Positions 41,999 to 50,473 are shown, counted from the first letter of the stretch. The stretch is DNA of 64,000 bases from Chitinophagaceae bacterium (GCA_017307735.1 JAFKGR010000003.1:186001-250000); one strand, 5' to 3'. Notes: a model not told the origin generated them from the letters alone. A program made the numbers and translations.

Positions 41999-43492
41999 TT
42001 ATTTTCCGAATTTCAATAATTCGTCTGCCACTTTCCGGTCGTTACTGAGGCGCGGCACTTTATTCTGTCCGCCCAGTTTTCCCACCGTCTTCATGTATTG
42101 AATAAACCCTCCCTTGGGAACAGAAAAAATGGTAAGCGGTTCTAAAATATTACCCTTGATCAGGTCATTGTAATAAATATTTTTCCTGCGAAGGTTCTGA
42201 TCCACCTTCAATGCGAATTCACTCAAATTATCCGGTTCATTTTCAAATTCAATAAACCATTCATGATGACTTTTTCCGTTGGATTCAGAAACAAAAGGAG
42301 CAACGGTAAATTCAGTAATTTTTATATTTTCTTCACTGGCTGCATTGGTCAGGGCATCTTCCACTTCTTCCGAAATGACGTGTTCACCAAAGGCGCTGAT
42401 AAAATGTTTGATACGCCCTGTGACCACAATTTTATACGGATTCAATGAAGTGAATTTTATGGTATCTCCAATATTGTAAGCCCACAATCCCGCATTGGAA
42501 GAAATGATGATTGCATAATTTTTATTCAATTCCACTTCGCCCAAAGTAAGCCTGATCGGATTTGGTTTTCCTATTTCCTCAACAGGTATAAATTCATAAA
42601 ATATTCCGCTATTGGTATTGAGCAGCAAACCGTTTTCTTCCGTGCTGTATTGAAAAGCAATGAATCCTTCACTTGCAGGATAGGTTTCGATGGCATCCAC
42701 TTTTTTACCAATGCTTTCAAAAAGTTTTGCTTTGTAAGGTTCAAAATTGACGCCGCCGTGAACGATTACGCTGAGCGAAGGAAATACTTCCCTGATCTGT
42801 TTGTGGGTCCTTTTTTGAATTTCATCGAAATACATTTGCATCCATGGCGGAATGCCACTTATCAAAGTCATCCGTTGATTGATGGTTTCATCTACAATTT
42901 TCGAAAGTTTTTCTTCCCAGTCTTCAATACAATTGGTGGTAAAAGATGGCAACTGGTTGCTCCGCAAATAATAGGGCACATGATGGTTGACAATTCCACT
43001 CAGCCGTCCTGTCGGAATTCCGGCGATTCTTTCCATGGTAGGTGAACCACTGAGAAAAATCATTTTGCCATTGGCAAAATCCGAGTTTCCGGTTTGTGCC
43101 ATGTAGCATAACAAAGCATTTCTGGCTGTATTGATATGATTGGAAATGGAATCTTTGGTAATGGGAATATATTTTACGCCGCTGGTAGTACCACTGGTCT
43201 TTGCAAAATAAATCGGTTGGCCCCTCCAGAGAATATTTTGCTTCCCCTGCATAATTTTATCAATGTAAGGTTTGAAGGCTTCATAATCTCTCACCTGCAC
43301 CCGGCTTTGATAATCCTTAAAGTTTTTTATTTCCGAAAAGTGATGTTCCTTTCCGAATTCGGTATTCTGAGCTGATTTGATGACGGAATCAAAAATTGAA
43401 TTTTGATCTGCCAAAGCAGTACCCATAGATTTCCTCACCAGCTTGTTTACGTAAATCGCAAATGGTTTTGCAAAGAGTGATTTGATTTTCAT
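41999..43492 (-). CDS. GH3-family adenylate-forming enzyme
   Basis: A 497-aa relative of the plant auxin-responsive GH3 amidosynthetases, which activate a carboxylic acid with ATP and join it to an amino acid. Visible are the phosphate loop T-S-G-T-T-S-G (99-105), the T-Y-P-A-S-E-G nucleotide segment and Y-N-I-G-D-T-I-K-F with its adenylation Asp. Bacterial members have no established substrate that I can name. It is tightly linked to a membrane acyltransferase (3 bp downstream) and follows a DUF4258 gene by 52 bp. The substrate acid and acceptor are not predictable here. Confidence 0.87.
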   Translation of the reverse strand: MKIKSLFAKPFAIYVNKLVRKSMGTALADQNSIFDSVIKSAQNTEFGKEHHFSEIKNFKDYQSRVQVRDYEAFKPYIDKIMQGKQNILWRGQPIYFAKTSGTTSGVKYIPITKDSISNHINTARNALLCYMAQTGNSDFANGKMIFLSGSPTMERIAGIPTGRLSGIVNHHVPYYLRSNQLPSFTTNCIEDWEEKLSKIVDETINQRMTLISGIPPWMQMYFDEIQKRTHKQIREVFPSLSVIVHGGVNFEPYKAKLFESIGKKVDAIETYPASEGFIAFQYSTEENGLLLNTNSGIFYEFIPVEEIGKPNPIRLTLGEVELNKNYAIIISSNAGLWAYNIGDTIKFTSLNPYKIVVTGRIKHFISAFGEHVISEEVEDALTNAASEENIKITEFTVAPFVSESNGKSHHEWFIEFENEPDNLSEFALKVDQNLRRKNIYYNDLIKGNILEPLTIFSVPKGGFIQYMKTVGKLGGQNKVPRLSNDRKVADELLKFGK

Positions 43493-43544
43493 TTCCGGTT
43501 AATCGCTTCGTTTCAAATTTACAAATTATAAAATTCGCAGTTAT

Positions 43545-43925
43545 TCAATCGCAATGGCAGGGCCAGTCATGGTCCAAATCAATCACGGTTATGATGACCA
43601 GCCCGTCATCTTCAGGTGCAACAACTACGCGGATATGTTGCTTTTCATCACTGTATCCTTCAATTGCGTAGGTCATGTCATTTTTTTCTCCCACACCCGA
43701 CTTTTTTCTATTCAATTGTCCTCCTGAAATTATTTCTTTTATTTCCCTTTCATCAATATACCGGCAACCCATCCTGCACTTCGCATGTTTTGTAAGAATC
43801 AGATTTGTTGTATCGCGGTATGCTGTTTCATTAACCGAAATTGGGGAGTTCCTTTTACGAAGGAAAAAGAGAACCAATAGCAAAGCGATGACAATGACAT
43901 AATATAACCTTCGTTTGGAGGACAT
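43545..43925 (-). CDS. Membrane-anchored DUF4258 protein
   Basis: A 126-aa protein with one N-terminal helix (about residues 7-22) followed by a DUF4258-like domain: H-A-K-C-R-M-G-C-R-Y-I, E-I-K-E-I-I, and a beta region ending V-I-D-L-D-H-D-W-P-C-H-C-D. Cytoplasmic DUF4258 proteins have been compared with RelE/BrnT-like toxins, but this one is tethered to the membrane and has no antitoxin-like neighbour. The extra cysteines (near 60 and at the C-terminus) suggest a metal- or disulfide-stabilised extracytoplasmic domain. Function unknown. Confidence 0.72.
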   Translation of the reverse strand: MSSKRRLYYVIVIALLLVLFFLRKRNSPISVNETAYRDTTNLILTKHAKCRMGCRYIDEREIKEIISGGQLNRKKSGVGEKNDMTYAIEGYSDEKQHIRVVVAPEDDGLVIITVIDLDHDWPCHCD

Positions 43926-44159
43926 GGGGTTGCAAGGTAACTACTCTTTAAGAAGAATAAACGATTAAATAAATTCATGAATGAATGTAAGATTCAGGAT
44001 TCATTTGCTCACGCATCCTATTTCCCGAAAATTTTTCAAGCCACAGGAAAGTATGTCTTTCAACAGGTTTTTTACAAACCCCAACCGATAAAAATTCAAA
44101 TTACTTTTTCATTTTTTAATTTTATTTCGTTGAATCAATAAATCTTCAATCCCACAAGC

Positions 44160-45311
44160 ATGACTTTCCATTCCTTAAAAAAATTCCGTTTTATTAAATA
44201 CTTTGTGATTGCTTCCACGCTCATTCAGTGCAGCCAAACAAAAAATATTGCACAATCCATATCCAATCCGCAACTCGAGTTCCTGAATGAATATGTCATT
44301 CCCAATAAAATGATTTTTGACAATACCGCGGTAGGCGGGCTTTCCAGCCTGGATTATGATTCTGCATCTCAAACCTATGCTGCTATAAGCGATGACAGAT
44401 CCGAAATTAATCCCGCCCGTTATTACACATTTAAAATCGGTATTCAAAATGACAAAATAGATACGGTCATTTTCCAGAACATGTATTTTCTGAAAAATGC
44501 AAGTAATCAACTTTTTCCACCTCTCAAAAAAAATAAAAAAGGATCGGTGGACCCGGAAGCGCTGCGAATGTTTGGGAATCATATTATCTGGAGTGATGAA
44601 GGATTGCGTGAGGAGAACAGCAGAGATACAATTCTCGTAAATCCGCGAGTTTTTCTTGCAGACCGCAATGGTGATTTCATCGATACATTTCCATTGCCAA
44701 AGGCATTGCATTCAAACGCCGGAGATTGGGGCCCGCGCAATAATGGCGCTTTTGAAGGTTTAACTATTTCGCCAGACAAGAAATTTGCGATGGTCAGTGT
44801 TGAAGAACCGTTATTGCAGGATGGCCCACGCGCAGGTTTGAAAGATTCTTCAGCCGTTGTACGTATCCTCAAATTTGATTTGAAAAAAAGAAAAGTGATA
44901 GCTCAATATGCTTACAGCGTGGATCCGGTAGCACATCCCGTTTTCCCTCCGTCAGCATTCAGGATAAATGGAATTTCAGATATCATGTACCTGGATGAAA
45001 ATCATTTGCTGGTTGTTGAAAGATCTTATTCTACAGGTTCTCTGAGATGCACCATCAAAGTTTTTATTACCGACCTCTCTAACGCAGAAGACATCAGCAA
45101 ATTCAATTCTCTGAAAAATGAAAACTATTCCATCCTGCCAAAAAAATTATTGTTGAATACAGACACCATGAAAATGTTCATTGACAATATCGAAGGGGTC
45201 ACCTTCGGGTCTATGCTTTCGGATGGAAGCCCTTCATTGATATTTATCTCAGACAATAATTTTAATCCGTTGGAAAGAACCCAATTGTTGCTTTTTAAAT
45301 TTAAAAAATAG
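44160..45311 (+). CDS. Phytase-like esterase domain protein, probable lipoprotein
   Basis: A 383-aa exported protein of the 'esterase-like activity of phytase' family, a beta-propeller. Family marks are G-G-L-S-S-L-D-Y-D near residue 60, I-S-D-D-R, G-S-V-D-P-E-A-L-R, W-S-D-E-G, F-E-G-L-T-I-S-P-D and the late I-E-G-V-T-F-G. The N-terminus looks like a lipoprotein signal with L-I-Q-C (Cys24), a relaxed lipobox. The substrate is unknown; family members range from phosphoesterases to uncharacterised secreted proteins. It is divergent from the DUF4258 gene across 234 bp with no clear promoter. Confidence 0.8.
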   Translation: MTFHSLKKFRFIKYFVIASTLIQCSQTKNIAQSISNPQLEFLNEYVIPNKMIFDNTAVGGLSSLDYDSASQTYAAISDDRSEINPARYYTFKIGIQNDKIDTVIFQNMYFLKNASNQLFPPLKKNKKGSVDPEALRMFGNHIIWSDEGLREENSRDTILVNPRVFLADRNGDFIDTFPLPKALHSNAGDWGPRNNGAFEGLTISPDKKFAMVSVEEPLLQDGPRAGLKDSSAVVRILKFDLKKRKVIAQYAYSVDPVAHPVFPPSAFRINGISDIMYLDENHLLVVERSYSTGSLRCTIKVFITDLSNAEDISKFNSLKNENYSILPKKLLLNTDTMKMFIDNIEGVTFGSMLSDGSPSLIFISDNNFNPLERTQLLLFKFKK

Positions 45312-45458
45312 AATGATAATATTTTAAAAACCTAAATCCGGTTGGCTGAAATAATTTTTACATCGCCAAATTTTAAGAATTCAATTTCGGATTCATTCAT
45401 AGAATTTATAGTGGAAAATTTGCTGGCTGCCTAAAAATCCTTCTGAAAGGTAATCCGC

Positions 45459-45466
45459 TACATTTG
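45459..45466 (+). promoter_or_regulatory. TAnnTTTG box before the 45479 gene
   Basis: TACATTTG ends 12 nt before the ATG at 45479 and includes the alternative TTG start at 45464. If it is the -7 element, the TTG would be untranslated, which favours the ATG. Confidence 0.35.
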
Positions 45467-45478
45467 AGAAAAAAAATC

Positions 45479-45970
45479 ATGAGGTCCGACAATCTGGAAT
45501 CCTTTCCCGAATGGGACGATAGCCAATTCCGGGACGATGGTGATGAATGGAAAACAAAACCCGGGAGAGAAGCTGCGAAAGCTCTTTATCAGGAATGGAG
45601 AAAACTTTCGGAATTGGTTTTTGCCTTTATGGATATGCTGGCTGATGATGACAGAAACCCGGAAAAAGAGACAGAGCAACAATCAATAAAAAGATTGATT
45701 CACGAAAATATCACTCTGATCGGACCAAAAATAGGTGGCGCAGCATCTGTTGAACTCTATCTGGTAAAAATGGAAAACGCTTCTATAATCCGTACGAATG
45801 CCATACAACTTTTACATCAAATCAGGTATGCAGAAATGATGAATTATGTTGGCAAAGAATATTGTGAGGTCCTTGTGAAAGAGGTGGAAGAATTCCGCAG
45901 CCTTTTCAAAAAATGGGTAGCCACCTTCGTCAAAGATGATTTTGAAGATGAATGGGGTCTCTATTTATAA
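45479..45970 (+). CDS. Hypothetical cytoplasmic helical protein
   Basis: I do not recognise a family. The 163-aa protein (from the ATG at 45479; a TTG at 45464 would add five residues) is acidic at the N-terminus (S-F-P-E-W-D-D-S-Q-F-R-D-D-G-D). It is mostly amphipathic helix afterwards and has no signal peptide or membrane segment. It ends D-D-F-E-D-E-W-G-L-Y-L, with acidic W-containing segments at both ends. It stands between the phytase-like gene and the convergent lgt gene. Confidence 0.6.
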   Translation: MRSDNLESFPEWDDSQFRDDGDEWKTKPGREAAKALYQEWRKLSELVFAFMDMLADDDRNPEKETEQQSIKRLIHENITLIGPKIGGAASVELYLVKMENASIIRTNAIQLLHQIRYAEMMNYVGKEYCEVLVKEVEEFRSLFKKWVATFVKDDFEDEWGLYL

Positions 45971-46009
45971 AAGATTCCGAAATCCGGAATCCTTATTTGA
46001 AAAATAAAC

Positions 46010-47350
46010 TCAGGCTGTCTGGTTCTTCCGTTTTTTATAACGGTTGTACCAATAAGCATAATAAATAATTCCACTGACTACCAACAAAAGAGAAATTAAC
46101 TCGGCCTGGGTAGGATGTAATCCAAAAATGGAATATTTTGAATTAACCCGGATGGTTTCCACCAAAAATCTTTCCACTCCGTTAAAAATAAGATACAATC
46201 CGAAAATGATGCCCGGTATTTTTATCCTCTTTCTGAGTAACCAAAGGGTTAAAAATAAAATGAAACAGGCTACGATTTCGTAAAACGGTGTAGGGAAAAC
46301 GGGTTGTGGCAAAGCCCTGCAATATTTTTCATTGCAATCGGGAAGCAGTATCCCATCTTCATTCACATTATGGGGATAGGTGAACGCAACCATCCATGTG
46401 GGTACCCAATCCGGCGCTTTGAAATAAGCATGTGGTACTTCGCTCAATGATTTCGAAATCCTGTCTGTAACCATTGAAGTATGGCCTGAACTATCCGTAA
46501 CCGTGCCATCCAAAAAATACGTTTTATTCTCTTCAAGTTTCCTTTCAAAATCACCGGGTTTTGCCACCATTACATGCCCCGGCCGGTCGCTAATATACGC
46601 ACTGTTGAAAACGCCCCAATCTCCATCACCAGCCACCTGGCAACCGATTCTGCCGACTGCATAAGCAATCATCATCGCGGGAGCAAACGAATCCAGCAAA
46701 TGGACTATTCCGATTTTCTTCTTACGCGAATACCAGATGATTGCCACGCCGGCAAATATCAATCCACCATAAAAAGTAAGCCCGCTTGGTGAAAACAAAT
46801 TGCCAATGGGATTTTCAATAAACCTGTCCCAGTTTTCCAGGTTATCAAAAACTTTTGCTCCGATAATTCCAAGAACCAACCCCATGATTACCATGTCACC
46901 GACCCGGTCGTGCGGCCAGATCCGAATGGTTCTTTTTTCAGGTTTGGGCAACTTTTGTTTTTCCTTTTCTCTGTATTTCAGATAAACCAATACGGCAGCC
47001 AGGATAAATCCACCCATCACACTTCCTTCAGAAGAAAAAACATATTGCTGCAAATCCAATCCCTGTTGACGGCTTGCTATAATTGCTCCAACGAGTTTGT
47101 ATCCGAAAATGAATCCAATAAGCCCGTTTATAACCAATTGCCAGGTGGTTGCAGGTTTGCCCGTAATAATTGTTTCTTCACAATAGGTGAGCAAACCTTC
47201 CTTCTCTTTTCTTTTCAATTCCAGGGTAAGGATCCAGGCGGCCACGATAAATGCAACGGCTACAAAAATCCCGAAAGTGTAAAATATTTTAAAAGCATTG
47301 ACTTTCCAGCCGAACCAATCATCCAGCGCATAATATAAATTCGGATACAT
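46010..47350 (-). CDS. lgt: Prolipoprotein diacylglyceryl transferase
   Basis: First enzyme of lipoprotein maturation, moving diacylglycerol from phosphatidylglycerol to the lipobox Cys in the inner membrane. It has about seven or more membrane helices and the Lgt signature region G-R-I-G-C-Q-V-A-G-D-G-D-W-G (233-246). I start at the ATG at 47350 (M-Y-P-N-L-Y-Y), giving 446 aa. The longer frame reads through the terminator at 47393-47422, so it is unlikely. The segment S-G-L-T-F-Y-G-G-L has Tyr194 where the E. coli enzyme has the essential His103, which from memory is common in Bacteroidota. It is longer than E. coli Lgt, with a loop near 265-330. It serves the many lipoproteins seen here. 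Confidence 0.9.
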   Translation of the reverse strand: MYPNLYYALDDWFGWKVNAFKIFYTFGIFVAVAFIVAAWILTLELKRKEKEGLLTYCEETIITGKPATTWQLVINGLIGFIFGYKLVGAIIASRQQGLDLQQYVFSSEGSVMGGFILAAVLVYLKYREKEKQKLPKPEKRTIRIWPHDRVGDMVIMGLVLGIIGAKVFDNLENWDRFIENPIGNLFSPSGLTFYGGLIFAGVAIIWYSRKKKIGIVHLLDSFAPAMMIAYAVGRIGCQVAGDGDWGVFNSAYISDRPGHVMVAKPGDFERKLEENKTYFLDGTVTDSSGHTSMVTDRISKSLSEVPHAYFKAPDWVPTWMVAFTYPHNVNEDGILLPDCNEKYCRALPQPVFPTPFYEIVACFILFLTLWLLRKRIKIPGIIFGLYLIFNGVERFLVETIRVNSKYSIFGLHPTQAELISLLLVVSGIIYYAYWYNRYKKRKNQTA

Positions 47351-47392
47351 AATAAATCGGGTTAAATGAAGAAGTGCAACGCAGACAAAAAT

Positions 47393-47422
47393 AAAAACCT
47401 TACTGCTTCCAGCAAGGTTTTT
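47393..47422 (-). terminator. Intrinsic terminator of the bacilliredoxin gene
   Basis: AAAAACCTT and AAGGTTTTT are exact reverse complements, with an inner CTG/CAG stem and CTTC loop. On the minus strand a T-rich tail follows. It starts 21 bp after the bacilliredoxin stop and ends before the lgt ATG. The symmetry would also allow plus-strand termination. Confidence 0.75.
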
Positions 47423-47442
47423 CACTTAATTCGTTTTCAGGC

Positions 47443-47856
47443 TTAGCAGTATTGATCAAATACAGCCATCAAATCACTGGCAATTGACGAAACGCTCTGG
47501 CCTTCGAGATCGTGCCTTTCAAAGAAATGCACCAACTGGCCGTCTTTAAACAAACCAATCGAGGGTGAAGAAGGCGGATAAGGCATCAGATGTTGCCTCA
47601 TTTTATCAGTGGCTTCATAATCAAAACCGGCAAATACAGTGATTTTATGATCGGGTCCTTTTTCAGCAAGTTGCAGAGCAGTCAGCACCCCGGGACGAGC
47701 CGATCCTGCCGCACAACCACAAACTGAATTGACCACTGCCAGTGTAGTTCCTTTGCGGCCGAGAGCTTCCTCCACCTGTTCAGGCGATGTTAAGTCTTCG
47801 AATCCGTTGTCGGTAAGTTCTTCCTTCATAGGAATAACCAATTGTTCTGGATACAT
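47443..47856 (-). CDS. BrxA/BrxB-family bacilliredoxin
   Basis: A 137-aa thioredoxin-fold protein of the YphP/YqiW family that removes bacillithiol from mixed disulfides on proteins. The family motif C-G-C is at 46-48 (V-C-G-C-A-A-G), with M-P-Y-P-P-S-S-P-S and a C-terminal Cys137. It implies that the host makes bacillithiol; bshA/B/C are not in this window. It has its own promoter-like sequence and a strong terminator. Confidence 0.9.
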   Translation of the reverse strand: MYPEQLVIPMKEELTDNGFEDLTSPEQVEEALGRKGTTLAVVNSVCGCAAGSARPGVLTALQLAEKGPDHKITVFAGFDYEATDKMRQHLMPYPPSSPSIGLFKDGQLVHFFERHDLEGQSVSSIASDLMAVFDQYC

Positions 47857-47879
47857 AATAGGATGAATTTTTTGAATTG

Positions 47880-47907
47880 CAAATCTACAATTCTAATTAC
47901 TGACAAA
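47880..47907 (-). promoter_or_regulatory. Promoter of the bacilliredoxin gene
   Basis: On the minus strand TTTG (47904-47907) is followed after 16 nt by TAGATTTG (47880-47887) and C. The spacer is slightly short. The box lies 24 bp upstream of the ATG. Confidence 0.45.
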
Positions 47908-48057
47908 ATAAATTACTTTTTTTATCATAAGATGAAATATCGTCATTGATTTTCAATTAATTAAGACACAATGTCGCAAAAGTTCGGTAAAATTCAGATG
48001 GTATTTATTTTGATCGGGTAGAAGTACATTTTTAAACCTAAAAAAATAATTAAGATT

Positions 48058-48477
48058 ATGAACAGATTTCCGATCAACTATGATGGCTTCAGGACTTTCG
48101 GAGAAATTGTAAATGATATTTTCAACGATGCTCCGGCCCAGGTAAATGGTTTTTACCCGAAAACAAACATCACAGAAACCAAAGACAATTTTGAAATTGA
48201 AATGCTGGTTCCGGGAAGAAAGAAAGAAGATTTCAAAATTTCTCTTGACAAAAACTTATTAACCATTTCTTTTGAAACTAAAAAAGAAGAAAAGAAAGAA
48301 GACAAGAAAATGGTTTCCAAAGAATTTTCTTATCAGTCTTTCAGCCGTTCCTTCACTTTTGACGATAAAATTAATTCCGAAGAAATCGTCGCCAAATATG
48401 AAGATGGAGTTTTAACTCTTACCCTTCCCAAAAAAGAAGAAGTAAAAGAAATGCGCAAAGAAATTGCGGTTCAATAA
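48058..48477 (+). CDS. Small heat-shock protein, Hsp20 family
   Basis: A 139-aa ATP-independent holdase chaperone. The alpha-crystallin domain runs from about residue 35: N-I-T-E-T-K-D-N-F-E-I-E-M-L-V-P-G opens it and Y-E-D-G-V-L-T-L-T-L-P-K closes it, the latter being the family's A/E-x-G-V-L motif. The charged K/E-rich loop in the middle is typical. It is followed by a strong terminator. No CIRCE or clear promoter consensus is visible upstream, although TACATTTT (near 48031) is a seven-of-eight match. Confidence 0.92.
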   Translation: MNRFPINYDGFRTFGEIVNDIFNDAPAQVNGFYPKTNITETKDNFEIEMLVPGRKKEDFKISLDKNLLTISFETKKEEKKEDKKMVSKEFSYQSFSRSFTFDDKINSEEIVAKYEDGVLTLTLPKKEEVKEMRKEIAVQ

Positions 48478-48499
48478 GGTTTCGTAATGTTTAAGGTTT

Positions 48500-48534
48500 A
48501 TCCTGCAAGGTTTTCACTTTGCAGGATTTTTTTT
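48500..48534 (+). terminator. Intrinsic terminator of the hsp20 gene
   Basis: ATCCTGCAA (48500-48508) pairs exactly with TTGCAGGAT (48519-48527) around a 10-base loop and runs into eight T. Confidence 0.9.
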
Positions 48535-48565
48535 ATCTTGTGCTATCCAAATTAAAACAGATTCT

Positions 48566-48865
48566 ATGATCACAATTTCAAAAAGAACCGTTTGGATTTT
48601 TCTGATATTTCAAATCATGCTGATCCTGTCTCTTGTTCTACTACCGCAGCATTCCGTTTACATGAAAAATGTTCTGTTCATTTTCGTTTTGTGCATTCAG
48701 TTGGTATTTGTATTGATAGCAGCTTTGGAAATTGCTCAGTCCGGATTTTATTCTACCCGGGAAAAAACTTTATGGCTGACTAAGGTTTTAATTCTTGGTA
48801 CGCCTGGTATATTACTCTATCTGTATTTTGTGGAAAACAGAACAGTCAAGGGATCACGTCAATAA
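48566..48865 (+). CDS. Small membrane protein of unknown function
   Basis: A 99-aa protein with three predicted membrane helices (about 9-26, 34-54 and 69-87) and a short charged C-terminus (V-E-N-R-T-V-K-G-S-R-Q). The loop F-Y-S-T-R-E-K-T-L-W between helices 2 and 3 resembles the linker in small PLDc_N-type membrane proteins, but too little is conserved to assign it. It is separated from hsp20 by the terminator and convergent with the arginine decarboxylase gene. Confidence 0.6.
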   Translation: MITISKRTVWIFLIFQIMLILSLVLLPQHSVYMKNVLFIFVLCIQLVFVLIAALEIAQSGFYSTREKTLWLTKVLILGTPGILLYLYFVENRTVKGSRQ

Positions 48866-48892
48866 GAAGCCATAAAAGAATTCCATAAGAAA

Positions 48893-50290
48893 TTACTTGT
48901 ATCCAAGTATTTTCAGCATCGATTGTGCTGATTGTTGTTTTGCATACACCCAGTCGACCAACTTCCCGTTTTTATCTTTATCGATAATCACATATTTGGG
49001 AGACGGCACCATGCAATGCTTGATTCCTCCGTAACCGCTTATCTGATCCTGATAAGCACCAGTATGAAAAAATCCTACATAAAGGGGTTCGCCGTTTACA
49101 AGTTTGGGCAGGAACACTTCATTGACATGTTCTTCACTGTCGTAATAATCATTGCTATCACAGGTAATTCCTCCCAACTTCACCTTCTGATATTCTTCAC
49201 TCCATTTATTAACAGGGAGCATCAGAAATTTCTCACCTATGCCCCAAACATCAGGAAGTGTTGTGATAAAAGAAGAATTAATCATGTACCAGGTTTCGCG
49301 GTCATTCTGCATTTTTTCGCCGAGTACACTGAAAATATGAGCCATGCTTTCGCCTACAGTAAAACTGCCGAATTCCGTAAAAATATCCGGCATGGGTACT
49401 TTATTTTTCCGGCAGGTGGTTTTGATATTTCTGACAATTTCATTGATCATAAACTGATAATCATAATCAAATGCCAGGGAATGTTTGATGGGAAATCCGC
49501 CGCCGATATTGATTGAATCCAATTCAGGACAAATCTTTTTGAGCTGGCAGTAGAGGTTGATAACTTTATTTAACTCACTCCAGTAATAAATATCATCCTT
49601 CACTCCTTTATTCAGAAATATGTGAAGCATTTTCAACTGAAAACGATCTTCAAATCCCTCGATTTCATCCACATAAAATTCAAGAATATCTCTTGCCCTG
49701 ATTCCCAGTCTGGAAGTATAAAAGGGAAAAGTGGGTTCTTCTTCTGCAGCCACGCGAATCCCGATGTTGAATGGAACTTTCACAGATTTCCGGTAAGCTT
49801 TCAGTTCTTCCTTATTATCCAAAACCGGAATGACATTTTTGAATCCGGAATTCAACAACCTGGAAATCGCACGCGTATAAGCTTTTTCCTTGTATCCGTT
49901 GCAAATGATAAAAGTTTCCTTGCTTATTTTTTTCCTTCTGTAAAGATTGTGAATGATGTCGATATCATATTCGTAAGAGGTTTCCAGGTGTACATTGTGT
50001 TTAAGCGCTTCCTCTACCACAAAAGAAAAGTGAGAACTTTTGGTACAATAACAATAATTGTATTTTCCTTCATACTTGTATTTCTTGAATGCCTGCGCAA
50101 ACATTTTTCTCGCTTTGTTGATCTGCATCCCGATTTTGGGGAGGTAAGTAAATTTCAACGGCGTACCGTACTTATCAATTAATGCTTTCACATCCACTCC
50201 ATTGAATTGCAGATAACCATCTTTAAGATTAAAATCTTCCTGTGGAAAATTAAAGGTCTGATCTACCAGGTCGTGATAAGTATTATTCAT
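48893..50290 (-). CDS. speA: Arginine decarboxylase, short Bacteroidota form
   Basis: PLP enzyme making agmatine from arginine for polyamine synthesis. It is an alanine-racemase-fold (type III) decarboxylase, 465 aa, shorter than the roughly 630-aa E. coli SpeA. Schiff-base Lys84 is in Y-C-T-K-S-S-H, the pyridoxal phosphate loop is G-G-G-F-P, and the C-terminal active-site Cys is in T-C-D-S-N-D. The T-C-D-S segment and H-L-E-T-S-Y-E-Y-D support arginine rather than diaminopimelate. No agmatinase gene is adjacent. Confidence 0.82.
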   Translation of the reverse strand: MNNTYHDLVDQTFNFPQEDFNLKDGYLQFNGVDVKALIDKYGTPLKFTYLPKIGMQINKARKMFAQAFKKYKYEGKYNYCYCTKSSHFSFVVEEALKHNVHLETSYEYDIDIIHNLYRRKKISKETFIICNGYKEKAYTRAISRLLNSGFKNVIPVLDNKEELKAYRKSVKVPFNIGIRVAAEEEPTFPFYTSRLGIRARDILEFYVDEIEGFEDRFQLKMLHIFLNKGVKDDIYYWSELNKVINLYCQLKKICPELDSINIGGGFPIKHSLAFDYDYQFMINEIVRNIKTTCRKNKVPMPDIFTEFGSFTVGESMAHIFSVLGEKMQNDRETWYMINSSFITTLPDVWGIGEKFLMLPVNKWSEEYQKVKLGGITCDSNDYYDSEEHVNEVFLPKLVNGEPLYVGFFHTGAYQDQISGYGGIKHCMVPSPKYVIIDKDKNGKLVDWVYAKQQSAQSMLKILGYK

Positions 50291-50473
50291 TTACAGTTTA
50301 CAGGTATATTTTTAAAAATTTTTAAAGTTGCAAAATTAAAATTAATGTGAATTACCAGATGTTATTTTTTTTAATATCCACCGAAGGAATTTTTTGCCCC
50401 TGCAAATTTTAATTGAATGCCAAACCCTCAGGAAAAATTAATTTAGAGCCAAATTATCCTCAACACAATTCAA

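Noticed and set aside
49622..50182. 186-codon plus-strand frame
   Set aside because: Antisense to the arginine decarboxylase gene; no family motif.
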